From Owenia fusiformis (taxonomy: Eukaryota > Annelida > Polychaeta > Sabellida > Oweniidae): a DNA stretch of 64,000 bases. The stretch is taken from the NCBI GenBank assembly GCA_903813345.2, contig CAIIXF020000007.1:27874698-27938697 (forward strand), read 5' to 3'. This document shows positions 11,798 to 24,154 of the stretch, in pieces. The position numbers were made by a program, and so were the translations under genes. The notes beneath the pieces are model-generated. The model was not told where the DNA came from and did no database searches. It was given only the letters and a program-made list of their open reading frames with translations. How positions within the stretch are numbered: position 1 is the stretch's first letter; each line of letters begins with the position of its first letter.

Positions 11798-11992
11798 AAT
11801 GTTCGACGACCTCCTTTCCACATCCGACGGGGTTCAGCAGTACATGCATATTAGGCGGGCTTACTATAAATCCTTTAAATATGCAATTGCTGCAGTAATC
11901 TGAATTAAGATATCCATTTTGACAGATGCCTCATTTCTAAAGACTACATATACATGTAGCCCTTATACTTCAAGTTATAAGCGCCTACAATC

Positions 11993-11998
11993 AATAAA
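11993..11998 (+). promoter_or_regulatory. Candidate poly(A) signal for the six-repeat protein gene
   Basis: AATAAA about 195 bases after the stop codon at 11797, followed by a T-rich stretch. It supports a short 3' UTR for the upstream gene. Confidence 0.55.
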
Positions 11999-12301
11999 TG
12001 GAGTGTTTTATAATTATTGATTACAGTATTTACGAGTAGTATTAGAAACGATTATGTAACAGTTAAATGTGCGGTTTTTATTTGGTCAAAAGCGATATTT
12101 CTAGTGCAATAACCCTTAGAAGCAACGCACAGAAGAATTGTTTCTTTGTTTTTCAAGCCTGAAGAATGTAACTTCTAGTGAACTGACCTTTTGACACTTC
12201 TGGCCACCTTGACCTTTAAACCTCAACCTGGAAATAGAAATAAGTACCTTACCTAAAGAACATATTCCTTCCACTTTGCAACACGGACCTTTTTATGATA
12301 A

Positions 12302-12447
12302 AATAAGGCATTAACATGCAAAATGTCACCACCTACAATTTGTTACAGACGCCGATCGAACGCTAATCGCCAGACGCCGTACCAAAAAAGTTGAAGGCCA
12401 TAATTACAATATGTCACCACTTGTGGTGGTGACATATTTGTAGGTGG
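12302..12447. repeat. Dispersed short inverted-repeat element, copy 1
   Basis: Begins AAGGCATTAACATGCAAA, then ATGTCACCACC (12323-12333), and ends with the mirror GGTGGTGACAT (12425-12435) preceded by the small hairpin CACCACTTGTGGTGGTG. Two related copies lie at 16342-16478 and 33922-34042. The right side continues TTTGTAGGTGG, mirroring CCACCTACAA at the left. The pattern is that of a non-autonomous TIR element. Confidence 0.7.
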
Positions 12448-13792
12448 CTAAACTGTTTTATGACAAAATATTTAAATATTCGATTTAAAAATGAATGACA
12501 CTGCTGAAATATATATACTTAAACTAAATGATATTACACAACTGAAAGTCATGCTTCACTCATCTTTTACTCAGATATATCGATTTTAACTTTTTTGTTT
12601 TTTAAGATATTTTTTTCGATTTAGAAATATGACCTATCGAGCAATTTTAATAAATTATATTATTTAGTTTTCTATCAAATTATGTGAGGCTGTTATTTCA
12701 ATAAAATATATTAATAAAAGTTAATACTGTGTTTATTCATGTTGTCATTTTAAGAACGTTCACAGGGTATTCAAAAATGCTCGAAGAATGGAAATGTGCA
12801 TGTTTTTTATTTGTTCTATGGGGGGGGGGGGGGCGCGCTCTGGGGTTTTAAATTTGGACCATAAAAGCATGTTTACCACAAAAAAGTCACCTGATATCTT
12901 CATCTTTAAAATTCCAAAGTTTTTATCTCAGAGTTGAAAGGCACATAGGCCCATAAAACATAACTGCCATCTTCTCTTGGACGCCCCCTCCCCTTTGCTG
13001 TTTAAATGAAAACGCTTTCATTTAACGCCCAGGACATCCGTTCAGAGGGAAAATTATTATTGGTCATCAGTCAGATTCGGTTCAATGTGAATCCGTTAAC
13101 ATCATCGGATTTTTTTTTTGCAAATTATAGTTCCAAGTCCCTATTTAGTCGGATAACGGTAGGGATTGTTTGAATTTCTGTTATAATTTGCTTCCCACTT
13201 TAAATCCACATCGGTCAAGATTTCAAACTGTAGCTTGCCCGTTGATCACAAATCCAGTCACGCGTCTCAGTCACATTTGATATACGAGAGATATAATTAA
13301 AATCAAATGGGGATAAGCATGCAGTACGATTTAAATTTTCTATATCGATTTTGTGAAGCTACGGTCGCCGTACACCCACCGCTATAGAGCAAAAGTGCCT
13401 GAGGCATTACAGGCCATCAACGACACTAGCCTACTTTAACTCAGGTCCAGAGCTCGTGTACACGCTATTGCTGAAACATTTTTATGACCCTAATTAAATT
13501 AAACGTTTTATCGGCAACTATTTTCTCAACTTAAACGAGGTCCTACCTGTACTCGATATCAAGTACACTGCCCTTTGACTTCAAGTTCTAATAAACATAT
13601 TCAACATTAACTACTTGATTTTTAATTTATTTACCTTCATTAATGCAAGTATGCAAGGTTATGGGTTAGTTACACCCCCTCTCTTAATCAAAGTCCAACT
13701 TTCGAATAATTTCTCTTTTAATCTGTATGAAACTGTCTGGGACGCTAACTAAAATAATTTTCACTGTGGATTTGCAACAGTAAAACTTTAAG
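12448..13792. other. Intergenic DNA and possible 5' UTR exon of the serpin
   Basis: No open frame of note. A G-homopolymer run lies near 12822-12836. At the right end TTTAAG (13787-13792) is followed by GTAAGT, a perfect donor consensus. It could be the 3' edge of a non-coding first exon joined to the serpin acceptor at 14289, leaving a 497-bp intron. The start of that exon is not visible. Confidence 0.35.
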
Positions 13793-14290
13793 GTAAGTTA
13801 TATTTAGAAAAGCGAACGATAAGAAATATCATGGTTTTGAAAGTCAAGGGAGGAATTAATCAAATCTTTATAGTAGTTCGGTATAAAAATAATTAATTAC
13901 GTGCTGGGGATACATTTGACATTACAATTAGCATGATTTTTACTGAATAACCTATGAATCAACAAAGTAGGAGGTCAAGCTACACGTTTTTAAGAAAACG
14001 TGTACGTGACGTGAACGTGTGATCTTATGACCCCCATGGATTACTGTCCTCCTCACAATTGTTTTTTTTCAGTGACCTCATTACAACTATTTTCCGTTGG
14101 GCTGAATCTATCAATCAATCTATCAAGGAAAGAACTAATTCCTAGACGACCATGAGTTCACGTTCACGTACATTTGGAAGCAAACACATAGCTTAACCTA
14201 CCTTGTATCTTATTATCAAAAACCGCACATATACACTTATATAACTGACATGCAAAATTATACAAAATTATATTTTGTTGCAAACACAGG

Positions 14291-15693
14291 ATGTCAAAGG
14301 CCGGAGTTCTCCCACCTTCCACGGCACCACCCCCTATACCCATGTCCCCACCCCCAAATGAGCAGAGTCCCATCTCACCATCCGCTCCCTCACGATCCAG
14401 GAAGTCTAGGAGAAGCATACAGAGCAGCGTGGAACAACTGGTGATTGGCAACATTAACTTCGCCATTGAAATGTATCAGGAAATCCTCAAGGACAAAAAG
14501 GGATCTGGGAATATATTCTTTTCACCAATAAGTATTGCCGCAGGTGAGTCTGAATTCTTTCAAAACAGACAAGATCTTTCGAAACGTTTTTCTGAACGCC
14601 CGCTCATTTTCAACAAATGCAAAAATCTAAGCCACATATATCTGATACCTATATTTTATTTGTAGTGCTGTCTCTGTTGTATGGTGGTGCCCGGAATGAG
14701 ACGGAGAAGGAAATGGCAAAGGTGATGGGGATCGAGGGAATCGACCAAAAACGTCTCCACTTGGCTTGGAAGGATCTTCTCAACACGTTAGAAGAGTCCT
14801 CGTCCGACTACACGATCCGACTCGCCAACAGGCTTTATTCCAATAAGGGGTTCAACTACAAGAGAGACTACATGGATCTGGTCAATCACTGCTACCAGGC
14901 TGACTTGGCACAAATTGATTTTAAGAAATACCCAGAACAATCGAGATTCGTGATCAACGCATGGGCGGAATGGGAAACTGGACGCAAGATCAAGGGGCTT
15001 ATCCCGGCTGGAGCAATCTCCAAGGAAACCATCCTGGTGTTGGTCGATGCCATTTATTTCAAAGGGAATTGGGAAGAACAGTTTGATATGAAGAAAACCA
15101 GGCGTGGAGAATTCACCATCCGCACAGGGAAAAAGAAGAAAGAAGAAAAGGCAACAATACAGGTTGACTATATGAACCGCACGGGGATATACAAAGCTGG
15201 TTATGATTATAAGGTAGAAGTTAGAGTCATCGAGATTCCATACTTGAAGAACATCCAAAGCATGGTGATCATTCTCCCAACTCAGTACGACAGCCTGGAC
15301 AAAGTCGAGGAGAAATTAACCACGGAATACTTGGACGCTATTCCACAGCTTCTAGTAGAATCGCGTATCAATTTACGTCTCCCCAAATTCAGTATGGGTA
15401 GAAGTGTGAAACTTCAAGATCGACTCGCGGATATGGGCGTGAAAGATCTGTTTGACAAGGAAAAGGCTGACTTGAGTGGAGTGACGGGATCACGCGAAAT
15501 GCACGTGTCTAACATGTTCCACAAGGCCTACATTGATGTAAATGAGAGAGGCGCGGAACCTACGTCCACTCTCTCCAATTATGGCGCTGAGGAATTCGAT
15601 TGCGACCATCCGTTCTTTTTCTACATCAAGGACAACCGTACTGGAGCTATCCTCTTCATGGGACGTCTGGAAAGACCTCTCAACTTTGCTTAA
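14291..15693 (+). CDS. Serpin, intracellular type, 426 aa, two coding exons, short reactive-centre loop
   Basis: Member of the serpin superfamily. Exon 1 is 14291-14543 (donor GTGAGT) and exon 2 is 14666-15693 (acceptor TTTGTAG); joining in phase 1 reads FFSPISIAAVLSLLYGGAR, the conserved shutter region. The start codon lies one base after an acceptor-like CAG, so an untranslated first exon is likely. Residues 1-46 are a Pro/Ser-rich extension with a basic cluster (RSRKSRR, 35-41), and no signal peptide is seen, suggesting a cytosolic or nuclear protein. The core has NRLYSNKG, VNAIYFKG-like DAIYFKGNW, and near the C terminus FDCDHPFFFYI, which fits the serpin signature. The hinge reads ERGAEPTSTL (378-387): Pro at P12 replaces the usual small residue. 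The loop is about four residues shorter than in antitrypsin-type inhibitors. Inhibitory activity is therefore doubtful. Confidence 0.95.
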
Positions 15694-16341
15694 CAATCCA
15701 ACTCCTCCTGCTTTACTAGTTTACCAGACCTTTCCCATATCTACTTGTTTCGTGTAGGCCTTTAATTTGGAAGAGAAGTTGAAGGGTTGCGATTGCGATG
15801 AACCAAGCCATAATCACGGACATGTATCATGTCAACTCATGAGTCCTGACAGACAAATCCTAGACGAAAGGATTATCATCATTCCAAACATCATCATATA
15901 ACAACCATTTTATCACATCAAAAACACTGACATTATTGCAACCTATGCTGTCTCAGCTACAAGGGAGTCATAATGTCACTGTTCTGTTTTAAGTATATAG
16001 ACATAGACGCTCCATATTATTTTTGTATTTGAAAATGCAATGAAGGTCCACGGAGTTGTGTTTTATTTAGTCACAAAAATTTTGGACCAAATCAAAAATA
16101 CAATGCTGCCATCTTTTTAACTTTATCATAATTATTGTAATGTCCGAAGAGTTAAAAGAGTCAGTTTGAAGTACTCAAGCCTGACTGCACTAATAGTATA
16201 ATTATTTGACCTGTGAATACGTTTCATGATTGCCTTTTTACTCAATCATATATATTAAATAGAAACATCACAAAGTGAAGGATATATACAAATGTAACAC
16301 AATTGTAACACAAGTGTGCCATGATAAATAAATAAATAAAC
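15694..16341. other. Serpin 3' flank
   Basis: Presumed 3' UTR and downstream DNA. The first AATAAA-type cluster I see is near 16326-16340 (AATAAATAAATAAA), but the same A/T-rich prefix precedes the copies of the dispersed element at 12302 and 33922, so it may belong to that repeat. No gene seen. Confidence 0.3.
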
Positions 16342-16478
16342 AAGGCATTAACATGCAAAATGTCACCACCTGCAATGTGGTTTCAGATGCTAGCTGCTGA
16401 ACGCCAAGTGCTAACCACCGAGCGTCATCCACAAAAAATTTGGAGACAGTAATATGTTACCACTTGTGGTGGTGACAT
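16342..16478. repeat. Dispersed short inverted-repeat element, copy 2
   Basis: Same layout as 12302-12447: AAGGCATTAACATGCAAA, then ATGTCACCACC at 16360-16370 and GGTGGTGACAT at 16468-16478, with CACTTGTGGTGG just inside the right end. The middle is diverged from copy 1. Confidence 0.7.
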
Positions 16479-17550
16479 AAAGGCAATATTTCTAGAATTA
16501 TATCTTTCATTATACTCACATAATTACCCGAGGTTGGGCAATCAATTTGGTAGACAACAGAGGTATACAATTCTCCCAGTAGACTTTTGGATTTGAAAAT
16601 GAACGATTGAAGAAGGCCCCTACACATGAAAGGGAAATATGAATGCATGTTTTCACATCTGCAGTTACAAAATACACAAATAATTGTTGCAGCTCAATAT
16701 GACTGCTCTCTATAAGTCCCTCTCCCTACAGGTGTGCTGAAATCACTTAATGAGGCACCAGGTGATACCAAAGCACACATATACAATAAACGTCAATAAT
16801 ATACAGCATTACAGTATATAAAATATAAATTTTAAATTGGAAGATTTTAAGATATAGTTTGCTTCCTCATCAAAGGATTATTGATTACCCTTTTCAATAA
16901 GTTTGATTCCACTGTATAAACTGTTGTGAAATGCAGCAATGTGAAAAGCGAGAGAAATGTGTATTTCAGCATGTACATGTGGAGAACAAATTACTACAAG
17001 TTTAACTGCCAATCAAGTCTATAATTATGATCACAGTATGTATTCTCTGGGCTAGAAGCTGCAACAGGTGGCCTGGGAGTCATTTAACCAAGTATAGTTA
17101 GACACCTTTTCAAATACAATATCTCTTTAACAGTGACATTTATCTTAGACATCAGCTCAGATTCTAAAATACATGACGTATGAAGCAAAAAAACAACAAA
17201 AAAGTCAGATTATTAGACAAGGGTCTGAGTAAAATGGGATATAATACTTTACAATCGCAGGACTTCAAAACCAAAATCTGAATAAATATTTCCTGTAAAA
17301 TTTTGTCGAGGCAGTATAGCTCGGTATCCCTGCTAGTGCAGTGATAGTCACACCAATAGAAGAGATGCAAAAGATGGATTAATATGAAGACACAAAAATA
17401 GATGGAGTTCACAGTCACACAGGCTTTGTAGATGGAGGAGCTAAGATGCAAGTTTATCCCAGGAGGTACATGTAAGTACCATTCTCAAAATTTGATTTCA
17501 CATTTTAATATAAAAATCTTTGGTCAAGCCTATCAGATCATGGCAGCTAC
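16479..17550. other. Intergenic DNA without a supported gene
   Basis: AT-rich. Only short open frames without homology or splice context were seen on either strand. Confidence 0.3.
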
Positions 17551-17640
17551 TACCCTTTGCATTCGTTTGACTTCACTTCTTAAAAGAGAGCTTCGTCTTC
17601 GTGTAGTTTAACTAGACTCTGCACGCAGGGTAGGCAGCTA
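17551..17640. repeat. About 90-bp dispersed repeat, copy 1
   Basis: From TACCCTTTGCATTCG to CTGCACGCAGGGTA, containing a near-shared internal TTGACTTCACTTCTTAAAAG. The same unit recurs at 39309-39400. The ends are imperfect mirrors (TACCCT / AGGGTA), suggesting a very small TIR element. Confidence 0.55.
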
Positions 17641-17714
17641 CATTAGGGGTCATTAAGATCTTACCAGTGTCTAAACTATTAAATTGTCTGATCTAGTCAG
17701 AGGATAGAAATTAC

Positions 17715-18135
17715 TACAGTAAAACCTGTGTAATCCGAACAACATTCATTGGAACTGGCTAAAAGCATTTGGATTAGGTGGTGTTCAGATCTGCGAGAAT
17801 CTGAATTTTTAAGAAATATTAATGCATTCTCAATGAATATTAATGGTTTCATTGACCATATAGTTTAATTGCATTCCCAAATCTGATTCAAATGAATTGA
17901 GTTGTTTTTAAAAGTTTTGATATCATAACAAATCAGTGAAATTGAAAATATGTGAGCCATATTTGTGATACCCATATTTTGTGAATTTTGTGAAAAGGTT
18001 AATTTTTCAAATATGTGTGTTCAAATCAGTTGTTCAGATTTCAATTTTTTAACATGGGAGTCAATGGGAGGAAAAAATGGGGCCAGAAAAAATTTTAAGA
18101 ATTGGAAGGTGTTCGGATATAAAGGTTTCACTGTA
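17715..18135. mobile_element. TIR element of the CAGTAAAACCTGT family, about 420 bp
   Basis: The left end TACAGTAAAACCTGTGTAAT, followed by CCGAAC, is mirrored by GTTCGGATATAAAGGTTTCA then CTGTA at the right end. No coding capacity is recognisable. Other members with the same termini lie at 18616-18799, 23553-23750, 24085-24154, 39869-40050 and 53488-53650. Confidence 0.7.
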
Positions 18136-18615
18136 TTTGCTTACATAAGGGTAGCAGTTAAGGGTATAAGGCCCCTGATTATGCTCTGAATCATTTTCTC
18201 AGTGGATTTTTTATAACTTTTTGTTTTCTTTTAAAACTTCCCATTTAATTGATACCTGATACCACCACAATCATGATATAGAGACCGAAAGTGTTTTTAT
18301 GTTGCACTTCCAAGGGGTCATGTATATGTCATGATGGTCTTGAGGCTGAAAATATGGCCTCACAGCTAAAATATATAGAGTAGACTCGAGATATGATTCT
18401 ACAAAGGAATACTCTAGGATGACGAATTGGGCAAATCCGAAACATCTTGCATAAAGTCTCTGTAACCCCCCCCCTGTGGGGAAGGTGTTGTCACAAAGGG
18501 CACATATTTGGTCTGGATCTTTTAAACTTCATCTAACCATTACAATTTAGAATTTTATTTAAGGCAAAATAAGATTGATACAGTGGCTGACTGATTTGAT
18601 TTTATCAAAATGATG

Positions 18616-18799
18616 TATAGTAAAACCCAACTCAGTGGAACACTTTTGGTACCTCTAAAAAGTGTTCCATTTGGGAGGTGTTCCACTTATTGAGGTTCAT
18701 TTTACATTAAGTCAATTGTTCTTAGGACTATGAAAAGTGTTCCACTAACAGAGCTGTTCCATTTCCAGAGGCGTTCCACTTTACAGGTTTCACTGTGCA
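18616..18799. mobile_element. TIR element of the CAGTAAAACCTGT family, about 180 bp
   Basis: Starts TAGTAAAACCCAACTCAGTG, with GGAACACTTTT next, and ends CCACTTTACAGGTTTCACTG. Internal words (GTGGAACACTT, AGTGTTCCACT) alternate in orientation. It is close to the copies at 39869-40050 and 53488-53650, which also contain GACCAACTGACT-like sequence or its complement. Confidence 0.7.
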
Positions 18800-21090
18800 T
18801 AGGAAATATATGGGCACATTAACAACAACAAAAAAATATCAAAAAATCATGCCTCATTCAGAACATTTTCCATTTTTATATATGAAATTCCTCTCAGCCT
18901 TTAACCCTTGAAGAAAAGCAACTTCTAAAAATGTAATTTAATCAACATTAGGGGCACAATATTATATCTATGTGTTGCCTGAACCTTCAAAGATGAGTTC
19001 AAAGTGGAGAACCATGTTCTTCACATAACCATGAGAATTATGACAATATGGCCATTTTGCCAATTGTGGTATTATTTGAAACAATAGAATCAGTTTTTAT
19101 TTTATTCGCATTAAAACATTTTTTCCCTTAGACATTCTTTTACTTCAAAAACTGGCATATGCAGATTGTATGTATTAATTCTGTTAATTCTGAAAGCTAC
19201 TGGTATTTTCCTTCTTTGAGACATCAGATTACCTCATTGTACAACAAACATATTATATTACAAGCTTAAAAAATGCCTGAGGATGCCCTGCTATCATCTG
19301 CATGCATACTGTCATTTTTGGATTGATAATTTGTTTTGAAAGTTGGTTCTTCATTCTGGTATCTTCTAAGCAAGAACTACTTATCTTACGTTGGTTTCAA
19401 AAACATACTTAAGACAACTTGACTTACAGATAGAGGAGCTTTCAAATTGTACTAAAGATAATATTTCTAACAAAAATGCGCAATAAGTCTATTTTACACA
19501 TTATTATTCATAAATTACAAATACAGCGAATCAGAGACATATAAAAAGTGAATGTAATGTATACAAGGAGATCATATGTCTTCATAAAATATAAGTGGCA
19601 AGATAATTCTGAATTCTTAAAAGCATATCTGAGGAATATTGTATGGTGTAACTGAACTGTTTAAGTTTTATGTGTCTAAACCATTGATATTTCAAAGCCC
19701 CCCAAAAGAGTTGGTCATGATATTGTATCTCAAAATCCGGCATTGGTACATGAAGGCATTACTATGAATTAAATTATTGAAAAGGGTAAAATGTGCTAAG
19801 TGCTTTTTTAGTTTTGCTTTCAAATGAAGTTCCAAGCTATAGACATTCTAATTGGGTGACTTCATAAGATTCCTAAAATACATTTTTTCACTTTTTGCAA
19901 ATGAAGATACATGTTGTGTTTCGAAAAAAATTAAAAAATAGTCACTTTTTATAGATTGCAGTATGAATATCACATAAAATGGGAAAACAAGCAAAGTGGA
20001 TGATTTTAAATGGTTTCATCAATTGTGGAGCCTTCTTTTTTATGGAATCCACGATCAACCCCTGCTTTATGTTAAAAAAAGTAGAGCATCATATTGCAAA
20101 TGGTTTATGCTGCAAAAATCATCTAGCTACAGTTCCTGCAGATATACAGGTATCCAAGTGAGACTTGATGCTTCATGTACCTGCAGTATTCCAAGGCCTT
20201 TTCCTTGTGATTATGAGCCAATACAAGCTGTATGTTGAATGTTGGTGTAAACAGATAGGGTTGAGATACATGTTGAGTCATGGCATCCTCCCGAGGCATC
20301 ATGCAACATCTTCATCTTTCTTGTATCTTCTCAGCAATCTTGTCAATGGACCTAAAAGCAGATAAGTTAAACCTGTTTTCTTAAAACATTAAGTATTGCT
20401 TATTTTAAAATATGTGTGACCTCTCGAATTTAGTGTTAAATAAATTCACGATTTTTCGAAGATAAAGTCCTTCAAAAATCAATTTTTGAAATTAGAAAAA
20501 AAAGTTTCACATATCATATTTTGATAATATTGGGTTATCAACAGTATAAGCCAAAGTGGTTTTAACTTTATATGGGGACTTTAATATCATTCTAAATTAG
20601 AAAATGAAAATTTAAATTCTAAAAATCAAGGTCACCATGAAATGGAACAAACATTAAGACACCAAATGTGAAAACGATTATGGAAAGAACAGATCCTTGG
20701 TAAACACATTTTCTCCATTGTAAGCAATTACATCTCTATGTAAACACCTTTCCAAATGGATGGTTCTTCTTATCTGGGTTTAACACAGAATTGATTTGGT
20801 GAACACCTTTCTGCAGTCACAATCTCAAAGGAGAAGCAAATTCAAATAGGTGAAGCATGCCTTGTCTGTTGCCTGCCTCATAGCCAGCTACAGAACAAAT
20901 ACGCTCATGCAATTTAATGTTATTGCTCATCAAATTGGCAACATCATGAGGATGACCTTAGAATGATTCCATGTTCGTATATAAACACTGGATTGAAATT
21001 ACACTTGCAAGAAATGTAAGGGAATGTATCTGTAATCAGAAACAGCAAATCTTGTGCTTGGCTCACCATAGCAGAGTTTGGCATGCAGGT
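18800..21090. other. Intergenic DNA without a supported gene
   Basis: AT-rich DNA. Overlapping short open frames around 19980-20365 show no domain, signal or splice context that would make them genes. Confidence 0.3.
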
Positions 21091-21099
21091 TCCCAAGAT

Positions 21100-21890
21100 G
21101 AAAAGTGAACACCTTTCGCTAACATGAATTCCATTCTCTAGTGCAAATACTTTTCTCCATGGTGAATAGTCTTACCTGATGGTATCACCTTTCTCTCTCT
21201 CTAGTGTGGATATCTTTCTATAATGTGAATACCTTTCTCTAGTGTGAATACTCTTTGGTAACACATTTCTCTTTCTAGTGTGGACACCTTTCTCTAGAGT
21301 GAATACTCTTACTTAATTGTAACACCTTTCTCACTTAGAATGAATAACTTTCTCCAGTGTGAATACCTTTCTCCAGTATGGAATGTAATGGAAGCACCTT
21401 TCTCTCTTGAACCTTTCTACAGTGTGAATACCTTTCTCTAGTGTGAACACCTTTCTTTAGCACTGTGAACACCTTTCTCTAGTGTGCATACCTACCTTTC
21501 TCTAGAGTTAATATATGTCACTAGTGTGAACAATTTTTTTCAGTGTGAACATTCTTCTCTAGTGTGGAGACCTAATATCATTCTCTAGTATGCACTTTTC
21601 TCTAATTAAGATTCTCTAGTGTGAATACATTTCTCTTATATGAATACTTTTCACTAGTTTACACTCTAGCTTTCTATGAATACCTTTTGTGGTGTAAAAA
21701 TAATTTTCTTCAATGTGAACAATTTTTTCATTTGGAGACCTCACTCTGGTGTGAATACATTTCTCTTATATGAATACTTTTCACTAGTTTACACACCAGC
21801 TTTCTGTGAATACCTTTTGTGGTGTAAAATGAACAACTTTTTCATGTGGACACCAGTCTCCTGAATGAACAATTTTCTCTAGTGAACACT
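21100..21890. repeat. Degenerate tandem array based on TTTCTCTAGTGTGAATACC
   Basis: Roughly 18-22-bp imperfect units containing CTCTAGTGTGAA / ACACCTTTCTCT are repeated about 35 times. Two longer near-identical blocks (around 21610-21690 and 21745-21825, sharing ATGAATACTTTTCACTAG) show a recent segmental duplication. The complement, TTCACTAGAGAGAG, is the internal sequence of the TIR element at 23553-23750, so the array probably grew from such an element. Confidence 0.7.
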
Positions 21891-23273
21891 TTGTTAAAAT
21901 GATAAAAGCTGTGCAATTGCATGAGTGTTTCTGTAATGTGAAACACCTAGTCTTGCAGCTTGTATCTACAATGGCTAGGAGCCAAGACCAAGATAAAACA
22001 TTGGATTAGCTGAATATGGGTAATCATTAATTATCAAAAGGTGGAATCTGCCAAAAACAAGATAACAGAATTCTGTATTTTAAACATTTTATCCACAGTA
22101 TACATTTATTTAGAAACATGGTAGACTATTAATAAAACCAAGTAAGTTTTGAGTGGTTACAAGGTATCTCACACAAAACTGTACATTTTTCATCAATCAA
22201 ATTTGTAATAAAACAGCTCCAATGCATTTTCAATTAACTAACAATCTTCAACATGCAATTATATATACCTGTTATACACAGGCTTCTTGACAGTTGTATC
22301 TCACACTGTTTACTGTACACCTCTTAACAGCATCAAATGCATATATTCACAGCTCCCAACCAGTGTTCATAACACAAAATCTACTGGAACCATATCTCTT
22401 GGTTATTTTTAGTCCAATAGCACGAGGATGTTCCATCAAAGCCATACTACTGGGCCTAACACACTGTACGGACTAACTAAGCCACCTTTCTCAGCATCGC
22501 TAACTTCGGACTGTTTATAACCAAAATATTGGTAAGTCTTTGATTATTTATTATAAGTTATTGGAATGGCAATAATTCAGCTTTAAGACAGTTATACTTA
22601 CATCAAATTATGCAATCGCTGATCTTAAGATGCAGGGTTCACTTGTGTGTGCTGTGTTCACATTTTGCCATGGTAACTGGAAATATAGGAATAGTATCAG
22701 TCATAATATTAGATTCATAAGTGGAAGATCCTTAGAGTGATGTATGTACCTTATTCATTATCAATTATTATCATATATTAAAGGGGTACGAACCGGGGTA
22801 TCAAAGAAGAGAGAGGAGTTAAGAGTAACCTTTTATAAAAAGTCTTAAATTGTTGCCCAGTTGTAGATAGGATGATAACTAGTGATGCTAAAGTATAGAT
22901 CTTCAGTATATCAATTCGCATTAAAATGACAAAGAAATAATTATATAAAAATAAGAATATAAATTGACAAACTTCAAATGTCAGCTCATCCCAATGTAAT
23001 TTAAAGTGATTAAATTAGGGACTTCCAAGCGCTTTCCCACATTGTCTGTCGCACTGCACGTTTTCTTGATGCTTAATTCAAAAATCTCAAACTACCTCCG
23101 TAATAAAACCCTGGGGAGATCACTGATAGATAAGTTTTCACCAAGTAAAATATTGCGAGTAAAGCTTGCACAGTCGAGGCTCCTATTTATCACAGACAGA
23201 ACCTATAAAACAAAGCCATATGCTTATTGTTTGCATATTTTGCTCCTATGATTTCACCAAATTATGTTAAACA
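21891..23273. other. Intergenic DNA without a supported gene
   Basis: No supported open frame. The frame at 23006-23251 lacks recognisable features. Confidence 0.3.
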
Positions 23274-23511
23274 GCACTGGCGGATCTGGGGGGGGGGGGG
23301 GCTGGGGGCCAAAAAAGGCCTTGAGCCCCAAAAAGTAGGCCTTTTTGGTCATTACTGGGCCTTTTAAGGCCTTATTTTTTAATTTCAGGCCAAATTTTGA
23401 AGAAAATAGGCCTCAAAATTTCAAAAATTGGGCTTTAGGGTTTTAGGGGACGTTTTTTCTCTGACCTGGAATTTGCCCCACCCCTTTGTTGGTTCCCAGA
23501 TCCACCCCTGA
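23274..23511. repeat. Short TIR element with GGCGGATC / GATCCACC ends
   Basis: Left end GCACTGGCGGATCTGGG then a poly-G run; right end CCCAGATCCACCCCTG. The interior is made of AGGCC / GGCCT words and AAATTTT stretches. Related sequence with the same right end (GATCCACCACTG) is at 61881-62075, and looser relatives are near 26385-26510 and 30480-30610. Confidence 0.6.
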
Positions 23512-23552
23512 ACAGTACATGTATTTGTAGTCAATGGAATAGGAATATGAGT

Positions 23553-23750
23553 ACACAGTAAAACCTGTGTATATTGAACAGTTTTTGCTGATAAAAAAAT
23601 TCAATGTTGGTAGGTGTTCACTAAAGAGAGGGTATTTTGTACAGACATCAGTATAATATGTGTGGAGGAAGGGTGTCCACTAGAGACAGGTGTTCACTAG
23701 AGAGAGATGTTCACTAGAGAGAGATGTTCACTAAGACAGGTTTTACTGCA
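23553..23750. mobile_element. TIR element of the CAGTAAAACCTGT family, about 200 bp
   Basis: CACAGTAAAACCTGTGTATA at the left and AAGACAGGTTTTACTGCA at the right. Internally GTTCACTAGAGAGAG is repeated three to four times in tandem. A partial relative without clear ends lies at 29460-29540 (GTGTGGAGGAATGGTGTC). Confidence 0.7.
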
Positions 23751-24084
23751 TCTATCTAATATGTTCAGTCAAACCAAGTATATTAGTAAATTACAGAAAA
23801 CACAAGGGGCAACACTAAAGTATTGCATATAACAACTGTTGTCTCGTCTTAGTTTTGTCTCAAAAACTGTAAACTGAGACTTCGGAACGAGGTTTACATA
23901 CAGTGGGAGAGAATAATTTGATAGTCAACTGATATAGTCAACTAAAACTACCACACCCCTCAACCCAAAGAATAATCTAGCTTTAAATATCAGACACAGT
24001 AAATCCTATGCTCATCCATACACTGAGAAATTCACATAAATAATTCTAAACCTCGATGATGATAGCATGTCAAAAATAGGACCA

Positions 24085-24154
24085 TACAGTAAAATGGTTC
24101 ACATTTTCCGATGTTCACTTAAAAGATTCGTTCAAATGTAAAGGTTTTACTGTA
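24085..24154. mobile_element. Minimal (70-bp) TIR element of the CAGTAAAACCTGT family
   Basis: TACAGTAAAATGGTTCACAT at the left and ATGTAAAGGTTTTACTGTA at the right. It is nearly all terminal repeat and would form a single hairpin. Confidence 0.6.

Noticed and set aside
14788-15258. 156-codon minus-strand frame
   Set aside because: Antisense shadow of the serpin second exon.
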